DNA of 10,375 nt from contig CAUDRD010000039.1 in NCBI GenBank assembly GCA_958451705.1, positions 1 to 10,375 of the forward strand. Direction: 5' to 3'. Below the pieces are notes generated by a model. It was not told the origin of the DNA. It ran no database searches and saw only the letters and a list, made by a program, of their open reading frames with translations. The stretch is from an uncultured Oscillospiraceae bacterium (GTDB lineage Bacteria; Bacillota; Clostridia; Oscillospirales; Acutalibacteraceae). The translations under genes were made by a program, and so were the position numbers. This document shows positions 5,894-10,375 of the stretch, piece by piece (within the stretch, counting starts at the first letter, position 1; each line of letters begins with the position of its first letter).

Positions 5894-6718
5894 ATGAAAA
5901 GAATAGTTACAATTCAGGATATTTCCTGTTTAGGCAAGTGCTCTATTACGGTGGCTCTTCCTATAATTTCCGCAATGGGTGTAGAGGCAGCTATAATCCC
6001 CACCGCCGTTTTGTCCACCCATACAATGTTTAAAGGCTTTACCTGCAAAGATCTTGACGACCAGATTGTGCCCATAACCGACCACTGGAAAAACGAGGGA
6101 ATAAAGTTTGACGGTATTTATACCGGTTACCTTGCATCAGGCCAGCAGATAGCCACTGTTATGTCGGTTATTGATAAGCTTAAAGATGATACCCTTGTAG
6201 TAGTTGACCCTGCTATGGCGGATAACGGAAAGCTCTATCCCGCTTTTGACAATGAGTTCCCCAAAGAGATGGCAAAGCTCTGCGGAAAGGCAGATATCAT
6301 TCTTCCGAATATCACCGAAGCAAGCTTCCTTACAGGCAGCGAGTACAAGACCGAATATGATGAAAGCTACATTGAAGCTCTTCTCAAAAAGCTTGCGGCT
6401 TTGGGCAGCAAAAAGGTAGTACTCAAAGGCGTTGTACTGGATGGCAAATACGGAGTTATTTGCTACGACTGCAAGACCGGCGAAAGAACAATGTACAGCC
6501 ATGAAAAAATCCCCGTAAGCTACCATGGTACGGGGGATGTATTCTCCTCAACCTTTGTAGGCGCAGTTATGAGAGGAAAGACCATTGAGGAGGCCGTGCG
6601 TCTTGCCGCTGATTACACAGTTGAGTGCATCAGAATAACTTATGCAAGAGAGGGCTCAAACTGGTACGGCGTTGATTTTGAAACAGCTGTTCCGTTCCTT
6701 ATTGACAGACTTAAGTAA
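5894..6718 (+). CDS. pdxK: Pyridoxamine/pyridoxal kinase
   Basis: A ribokinase-fold kinase that phosphorylates vitamin B6 vitamers with ATP to give the 5'-phosphates, part of pyridoxal-phosphate salvage. The 274 residues show the N-terminal substrate-pocket region QDISCLGKCSITVALPI (8-24) and STHTMFKGFT (41-50), the internal VVVDPAMADNGKLY (102-115), LPNITEA (137-143), and the C-terminal anion-hole/catalytic GTGDVFSS (212-219) with Asp215 as presumed base. An in-frame GTG at 5885 would add three residues but lies directly on the ribosome binding site. The ATG at 5894 has GAGAGG 8 nt upstream and is preferred. The QueG-like gene follows after 41 bp and is probably co-transcribed. Thiamine/HMP kinases share the fold, but the N-terminal motifs favour B6. 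Confidence 0.93.
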   Translation: MKRIVTIQDISCLGKCSITVALPIISAMGVEAAIIPTAVLSTHTMFKGFTCKDLDDQIVPITDHWKNEGIKFDGIYTGYLASGQQIATVMSVIDKLKDDTLVVVDPAMADNGKLYPAFDNEFPKEMAKLCGKADIILPNITEASFLTGSEYKTEYDESYIEALLKKLAALGSKKVVLKGVVLDGKYGVICYDCKTGERTMYSHEKIPVSYHGTGDVFSSTFVGAVMRGKTIEEAVRLAADYTVECIRITYAREGSNWYGVDFETAVPFLIDRLK

Positions 6719-6759
6719 AAATATTAAAATTTGATAGTTTACTGAAAGGGGAAATTCAA

Positions 6760-7437
6760 TTGACCGATATACAAAAAGAGCTGAAAGAATTTCTTCTTTC
6801 AGCGGGAGCTTCCGACGTGGGCTTTGCTAAAATAGACGACGGGGATTTCGGTTCCTGCTGCTACGGTGTAAGCGTTGTAGTAAAGCTTTCCGACGGTATA
6901 ATCGACGAGATTGACGGTGCTCCAACCCACACTTATTTCAGCCATTACAGAGCGGTCAACGCTCTTATTGATTCGCTGCTTTTAAGGGCGGGAATGTTTC
7001 TTGAAAAAAGAGGTTACCGTTATATCACCGTTGCAGCTTCCCAAAGCATAAACAAAGACGGCTGGAATTATAAGGGCCGCTATTCCCACAAAAAACTTGC
7101 TTATCTTTCGGGGCTTGGAACGGTGGGCAAAAACTCCCTTTTTCTCCATAGAGAATACGGGGCGAGAGTGCGCCTCGGTTCACTTTTTACCGACTGTCCT
7201 CTTGAAAGGGAAATTCCAATTTCCGAAAACATCTGTATCGGATGCAATCTTTGTGTTGATGCTTGTCCGTCAGGAGCCATAAAGGGAAAAGACTGGTATC
7301 CTGGAATAGACAGAAGCGAAATTTTTGACCCGGAAAAGTGCAGCACCTTTATGAAAAAGGAATTTAAAATGATAGGCAGGGGAGCCGTCTGCGGAATCTG
7401 CATGAAGGTGTGTCCCGCAGGAAAACTCAAAAAGTAA
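6760..7437 (+). CDS. QueG-related double [4Fe-4S] cluster protein (short, TTG start)
   Basis: The 225 residues resemble the iron-sulfur part of epoxyqueuosine reductase (COG1600). AYLSGLGTVGKNSLFL (114-129) matches the 'AGLGWIGKN' block. It is followed by RLGSLFTD and two clusters of cysteines, Cys159-x2-Cys162-x2-Cys165-x3-Cys169-Pro and Cys211-x2-Cys214-x3-Cys218-Pro, with Cys194 between. True QueG is about 300-380 residues with a VDTGP-type catalytic Asp segment; here that region reads VAASQSINKDGW and there is no C-terminal repeat domain. It is therefore probably a paralogue with a different redox or corrinoid-linked role. The start is TTG at 6760, with AAAGGGGA about 9 nt before it; no ATG lies near. 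It follows pdxK by 41 bp. Genome annotations would likely call it epoxyqueuosine reductase. Confidence 0.85.
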   Translation: MTDIQKELKEFLLSAGASDVGFAKIDDGDFGSCCYGVSVVVKLSDGIIDEIDGAPTHTYFSHYRAVNALIDSLLLRAGMFLEKRGYRYITVAASQSINKDGWNYKGRYSHKKLAYLSGLGTVGKNSLFLHREYGARVRLGSLFTDCPLEREIPISENICIGCNLCVDACPSGAIKGKDWYPGIDRSEIFDPEKCSTFMKKEFKMIGRGAVCGICMKVCPAGKLKK

Positions 7438-7451
7438 ATATCAGCAAAATA

Positions 7452-7486
7452 AAACCCGCCGGATTATTCCGACGGGTTTGGTTTTT
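7452..7486. terminator. Bidirectional terminator between the QueG-like gene and the lipoprotein gene
   Basis: AAACCCG (7452-7458) pairs with CGGGTTT (7473-7479), and CGGA (7460-7463) with TCCG (7468-7471), around a TTAT loop with one mismatch. On the plus strand it is followed by ggtttttgtg and on the minus strand by TTATTTTG. It serves both convergent genes, whose stops lie 58 bp apart. Confidence 0.9.
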
Positions 7487-7495
7487 GTGTTAATT

Positions 7496-8095
7496 TTACT
7501 GAGCGGCTTTTGCTGTTACGTCCTCGGTGGAGGAGTTAGCCTTGGCTTTTAAGTTTTCAATTGTAAAGCCGGTCATAATGCTCGAGGAGGAAAAACCGAA
7601 ACGGTAGTTTCCTACGTCTTTAGTGTAAGAAGTTTTTCCGTTGTAGGATTCCGGCAGATTAACTTTCAGCTCTTCAATAATGGCGTCTGCATCGGCTTCC
7701 GTAAGACCTGTAAATGAAATAATTGAATATCCTGAAACCTTGCAAAATTCATCGACGGTTTGTTGGCTTATTTCTCCATCGGCGGTCTGTCCGGAGCCTA
7801 TAAACCAAACGGAGCTTTTAATAAACTCCTTCGATTTTCTGTCAGCGGAGGCTAAAAGGGTGACCTTGGAGCTTCCGGCGGAAAAATCGAATGAATAAGT
7901 GTAGTTAATTGTATTGCCTTCATTGGATTCCGAAATCTGAATATCCTTTTCGGGAATTTTATAGTCAGATGATATTTCATCAAATTTTTTAATTCCGTCT
8001 GTAACCATATTCTGTTCAGCCATGCATCCGAAGAATGTAAGGGTAAGGGCAAGGGCAACGAGAACGCAGAGCGTTGATTTTATGGCGTGTTTCAT
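7496..8095 (-). CDS. Putative lipoprotein of unknown function
   Basis: A 199-residue protein with an N-terminal export signal: basic residues Lys3 and Lys6, a hydrophobic core at 8-22 (TLCVLVALALTLTFF), then Gly23-Cys24. The lipobox TFFGC is weak because Phe takes the usual Leu position, but acylation at Cys24 and anchoring to the outer face of the membrane is the best reading. The mature part is polar, rich in Ser, Thr, Lys and Glu, and looks like an alpha/beta globular domain; I recognise no family. The ATG has GAGGTG 7 nt upstream, and a strong promoter lies just before it. It is a single-gene unit. Secreted rather than lipid-anchored is the alternative. Confidence 0.8.
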   Translation of the reverse strand: MKHAIKSTLCVLVALALTLTFFGCMAEQNMVTDGIKKFDEISSDYKIPEKDIQISESNEGNTINYTYSFDFSAGSSKVTLLASADRKSKEFIKSSVWFIGSGQTADGEISQQTVDEFCKVSGYSIISFTGLTEADADAIIEELKVNLPESYNGKTSYTKDVGNYRFGFSSSSIMTGFTIENLKAKANSSTEDVTAKAAQ

Positions 8096-8128
8096 TTCAT
8101 CACCTCATAAGCATATTTTCACAAATAA

Positions 8129-8157
8129 ATGATAAAGGAAGCTTAGACATCTGTCAA
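8129..8157 (-). promoter_or_regulatory. Strong sigma-A-type promoter of the lipoprotein gene
   Basis: The minus strand has a consensus -35 box TTGACA (8152-8157), a 17-bp spacer and TATCAT (8129-8134), with the predicted start about 30 nt before the ATG at 8095. A palindrome (8160-8170) abuts the upstream side of the -35 box. Confidence 0.75.
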
Positions 8158-8201
8158 TTGGCATAATGCCGAATAAAGGCAAAGTACACAAAACATTATG
8201 C
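8158..8201. repeat. Palindrome and inverted repeat upstream of the lipoprotein promoter
   Basis: GGCATAATGCC (8160-8170) is a perfect palindrome around a central A. Its arm GCATAATG (8161-8168) recurs inverted as CATTATGC (8194-8201). The position, directly upstream of the -35 box, suits a regulator-binding site. The rest of the stretch to 8260 is AT-rich with no gene seen. Confidence 0.4.
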
Positions 8202-8260
8202 ACAACTAAAGGCGTTAATCAATCTATATGTAGAAAAAAATCAAAAGGTGCCGCAATCTA

Positions 8261-8289
8261 TTGAAATTATCCATGTTTTGCAATAAAAT
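8261..8289 (+). promoter_or_regulatory. Sigma-A-type promoter of the structured RNA/purE unit
   Basis: TTGAAA (8261-8266), a 17-bp spacer and TAAAAT (8284-8289) place the transcription start near 8296, over 200 nt before purE. This leaves a long leader that ends in a terminator. Confidence 0.7.
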
Positions 8290-8295
8290 ATTTAA

Positions 8296-8454
8296 GTATT
8301 GATATGAGAGCTGGGTAGGTGAAAATGCGGTGACCTGTTTTTCGGTTTCGCCTTTAAAAATAAAGCTGAATATAGGGCACGCTAAAAATCCCAGTATCAG
8401 TGTGTCAAAAACCGAAAGGTGAAAAGCAGGCTGCGTTATAACCGCAGCCTTTTT
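8296..8454 (+). ncRNA. Structured RNA upstream of purE (unassigned: leader/riboswitch or 6S-like small RNA)
   Basis: A predicted transcript of about 159 nt runs from a clean promoter to an intrinsic terminator with no coding frame in it. One fold pairs ATTGATA (8298-8304) with TATCAGT (8395-8401) and CTGGG (8311-8315) with CCCAG (8390-8394). It encloses small hairpins (8317-8320 with 8333-8336; 8352-8356 with 8361-8365). TTTCGGTTT (8340-8348) could then form a pseudoknot with AAACCGAAA (8409-8417). A second, rod-like fold pairs 8334-8343 with 8421-8430 and 8344-8348 with 8409-8413. I did not find the conserved cores of the purine, ZTP, PRPP, THF or FMN riboswitches. A rod-shaped RNA of this size next to a purine gene also fits 6S RNA. 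That the RNA is structured is fairly sure; its class is not. Confidence 0.6.
8428..8454 (+). terminator. Intrinsic terminator upstream of purE
   Basis: AGGCTGCG (8428-8435) pairs perfectly with CGCAGCCT (8443-8450) over a 7-nt loop, followed by T5 (8450-8454). It lies 50 bp before the purE ATG. It either ends a separate small RNA or acts as an attenuator of the purE-purF transcript. A weaker hairpin (8457-8462 with 8469-8474) follows. Confidence 0.88.
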
Positions 8455-8503
8455 ACTTTGGTAAAAACACCAAATTTATTAGTTTTGAAAGGATGTCGAG
8501 TGT

Positions 8504-8998
8504 ATGAAAAAGGTAGCTGTAATAATGGGCAGCGACAGTGATTTGCCGGTAGTAGGCAAAGCCATAAAAAAGCTTTCTGAATTTGGAGTTGAAACAGAGG
8601 TTCATGTAATGTCGGCTCACAGAACACCGGTTCAGGCAGCCGAGTTTTCATCAAAGGCAAAGGAAAACGGTTTTGGAGCTATTATAGCTGCGGCAGGAAA
8701 AGCAGCACATCTTGCAGGTGTTCTTGCGGCTCATACAACTCTTCCTGTTATAGGTATTCCTGTTAAGTCTTCTACTCTTGACGGACTTGACGCTCTTCTT
8801 GCAACTGTTCAGATGCCTTCCGGTATTCCCGTTGCAACAGTTGCTATAGACGGAGCGGAAAATGCGGCAATTCTCGCCGTACAGATGCTGGCTCTTTCCG
8901 ACGAAGGACTTGCCAAAAAGCTTGATGAAATGAAAGCCGATATGGAAAAGGCGGTTATCGAAAAGGATAAAGCCCTTGCTGAAAGCCTTAAGGCATAA
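8504..8998 (+). CDS. purE: N5-carboxyaminoimidazole ribonucleotide mutase (PurE, class I)
   Basis: PurE moves the carboxyl group of N5-CAIR to carbon 4 to give CAIR in de novo purine synthesis. The 164 residues have the family's usual length and motifs: GSDSD (9-13) for the phosphate/ribose, SAHRTP (37-42) with the active-site His39, GKAAHLAG (65-72) with His69, and STLDGLDALL...QMPSGIPVATVAIDGAENAAIL (90-123). The class I architecture would need PurK elsewhere to supply N5-CAIR; purK is not in this window. AAAGGA lies 10 nt before the ATG. purF follows after 52 bp with no terminator seen, so they share a transcript. Expression may be set by the structured RNA and terminator just upstream. 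Confidence 0.97.
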   Translation: MKKVAVIMGSDSDLPVVGKAIKKLSEFGVETEVHVMSAHRTPVQAAEFSSKAKENGFGAIIAAAGKAAHLAGVLAAHTTLPVIGIPVKSSTLDGLDALLATVQMPSGIPVATVAIDGAENAAILAVQMLALSDEGLAKKLDEMKADMEKAVIEKDKALAESLKA

Positions 8999-9050
8999 GA
9001 AAAACTGTTACCTATTAATTTTGCAAAATCACTTTGGAGGCGGATAAATT

Positions 9051-10375
9051 ATGTTTGATAAGATACATGAAGAATGCGGCGTGTTCGGCATTTATAACAA
9101 AGATGACCTCAATGTGGCAACGGAAGCATATTTTGCCCTTTTTGCCCTTCAGCACAGAGGTCAGGTAAGCTGCGGTATTGCAGTTAACAACGACGGAATA
9201 ATCGACTGCGAAAAGGGAATGGGAATTGTTCCCGACGTTTTCGATGCAGATACTCTTAAAAAGCTTACAGCTAACGGCAAAGGAGATATAGGTCTCGGCC
9301 ATGTTCGCTATTCTGCCGGCAAAGATTCTATTCACATTAACTCTCAGCCTCTTGTTATGCGTTATTCAAAGGGCACTTTGGCTATTTCAAATAACGGAAG
9401 CCTTGTAAACACAGAAGAAATTAAGCGTGAGCTCCAGACAACCGGCGCTATTTTCCAGACAAACAGCGACGCTGAGCTTATCGGTTATCTTATTGCAAAG
9501 GCAAGGCTTACAAAGGGCAGCGTTGAAGAGGCTATTTCCGTTGCAATGGATAAGCTTGAGGGCGCATACTCCTTCCTTGTTGTCTCACCCCGTAAGCTTA
9601 TCGTTGTAAGAGACCCTCACGGATTCCGTCCCCTGTGCATCGGTAAAAGCGGAAACAGCTATATGCTCGCTTCCGAAACCTGTGCTCTCGACAGCCTCGG
9701 AGCCGAGTTCGTCCGTGACGTTGAGCCCGGTGAAATTGTTGTTATTGATGAAAACGGCATACGCAGTATCAAAGACCACTGCGGACAAAAAACTTCACTT
9801 TGCATTTTCGAGCACGTTTACTTTGCCCGTCCCGATTCAGTAATCGACGGAGCAAGCGTACATATGGCACGCCGTATGGCAGGCCGCTATCTTGCAAAGG
9901 AGCATCCAGTTGAGGCCGACGTTGTTATCGGTGTTCCCGATTCAGGTCTTGACGCTGCAATCGGATACGCTGAGGAGTCAGGTATTCCCTTTGCTTTTGG
10001 CTTTATCAAGAACCGCTATATCGGAAGAACCTTTATTCAGGAAACTCAGGAGCAGAGAGAGAGAAGCGTTCATATTAAGCTCAATCCTCTTTCAGCAGCC
10101 GTAAAGGGCAAGAGAGTTGTTATGATAGACGACTCCATCGTCAGAGGAACCACCAGCGCTCATATTGTTGAGCTTCTCAGAAAAGCCGGAGCTACAGAGG
10201 TTCATATGCGTATTTCTTCTCCGCCTTTCCTCAATCCCTGTTATTTCGGTACAGACATCAGCTCCCGTGAATACCTTATTGCATGCCGTCTTACTCTCGA
10301 CGAAATCCGGCAGGAGATCGGTGCAGATTCTCTGGGCTATCTGAGCCTTGAAAATCTCCATAAAATCGCAGTGGG
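9051..10375 (+). CDS. purF: Amidophosphoribosyltransferase (PurF), 3' end outside the window
   Basis: PurF makes 5-phosphoribosylamine from PRPP and glutamine, the first step of purine synthesis. 441 codons are visible and the frame runs off the edge. A short propeptide MFDKIHEE precedes Cys9 (CGVFGI), the expected N-terminal glutaminase nucleophile after processing. The transferase half has VVIGVPDSGLDAAIGYA (291-307) and the PRPP loop VVMIDDSIVRGTTS (356-369). Cys251 and Cys397 match the first two [4Fe-4S] ligands of the Bacillus subtilis enzyme by spacing; the last two would lie beyond the edge. Glutaminase motifs deviate from consensus: QHRGQV for QHRGQE, RYSAGK for RYSTTG-like, and NNGSL for HNGNL. 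GGAGG (9036-9040) is 10 nt before the ATG. The gene is co-directional with purE. Confidence 0.95.
   Translation, partial: MFDKIHEECGVFGIYNKDDLNVATEAYFALFALQHRGQVSCGIAVNNDGIIDCEKGMGIVPDVFDADTLKKLTANGKGDIGLGHVRYSAGKDSIHINSQPLVMRYSKGTLAISNNGSLVNTEEIKRELQTTGAIFQTNSDAELIGYLIAKARLTKGSVEEAISVAMDKLEGAYSFLVVSPRKLIVVRDPHGFRPLCIGKSGNSYMLASETCALDSLGAEFVRDVEPGEIVVIDENGIRSIKDHCGQKTSLCIFEHVYFARPDSVIDGASVHMARRMAGRYLAKEHPVEADVVIGVPDSGLDAAIGYAEESGIPFAFGFIKNRYIGRTFIQETQEQRERSVHIKLNPLSAAVKGKRVVMIDDSIVRGTTSAHIVELLRKAGATEVHMRISSPPFLNPCYFGTDISSREYLIACRLTLDEIRQEIGADSLGYLSLENLHKIAV

Noticed and set aside
8169..8176. PurBox-like CCGAATAA
   Set aside because: A single mismatched half-site that lies closer to the lipoprotein promoter; no paired second box at the spacing known for Bacillus PurR.
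8296..8454. Purine, ZTP (pfl) or PRPP riboswitch upstream of purE
   Set aside because: None of the conserved cores I remember (for example the CCGCCUGGGC segment of ZTP, the CUAGGG and CCCGGGAG segments of ykkC-type RNAs, or the purine three-way junction) can be found. It is reported instead as an unassigned RNA.
8457..8474. Second hairpin TTTGGT/ACCAAA as a further terminator
   Set aside because: The stem is weak and AT-rich, and the following tttattag is a poor U-tract; it is not needed given the strong terminator just before it.
10092..10361. Open frame antisense to the end of purF, and a plus-strand frame at 9892-10104
   Set aside because: Both overlap conserved PurF sequence, including the PRPP-binding loop for the antisense frame, and have no ribosome binding site.

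Overview
The window reads as chromosomal housekeeping DNA from a low-to-mid GC Firmicute, most likely an anaerobic gut-type clostridium (Ruminococcaceae/Oscillospiraceae-like). The grounds are strong AGGAGG-type ribosome binding sites, sigma-A promoters with 16-17 bp spacers, a type III pantothenate kinase, an ECF-type vitamin transporter S component, a PflX-like radical SAM protein, and clostridial PurE/PurF sequences. No mobile element, CRISPR array, tRNA, rRNA or phage gene was seen. The assignment is by family resemblance only.

Layout. 1-490: the 3' part of a GtrA-like membrane protein, then two hairpins that separate it from the convergent genes to its right. 500-3300, minus strand: a PflX-like radical SAM enzyme, then a monoacylglycerol-lipase-like hydrolase followed by a flavodoxin-fold protein that probably shares its transcript. 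3290-5230, plus strand: coaX (pantothenate kinase) followed by a PanT-like S component, a pairing that suggests pantothenate uptake and trapping for coenzyme A. It closes with a strong terminator. 5240-7490, plus strand: a NUDIX hydrolase, then pdxK (vitamin B6 kinase) and a small QueG-related double [4Fe-4S] protein, closed by a bidirectional terminator. 7496-8160, minus strand: a putative lipoprotein with its own promoter. 8260-10375, plus strand: a promoter, a roughly 160-nt structured RNA ending in an intrinsic terminator, then purE and purF. purF is cut by the window edge.

The most interesting element is the RNA at about 8296-8454, upstream of purE. It has a clean promoter and a clean terminator, and its internal complementarities compete with one another. 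I could not match it to the purine, ZTP or PRPP riboswitch consensus as I remember them. It could be an unrecognised purE leader/attenuator or a free-standing small RNA; 6S RNA is a serious alternative. Smaller points of interest are the enlarged S component, the QueG-like protein that lacks the usual catalytic motif, and a PurF whose glutaminase motifs depart from consensus.
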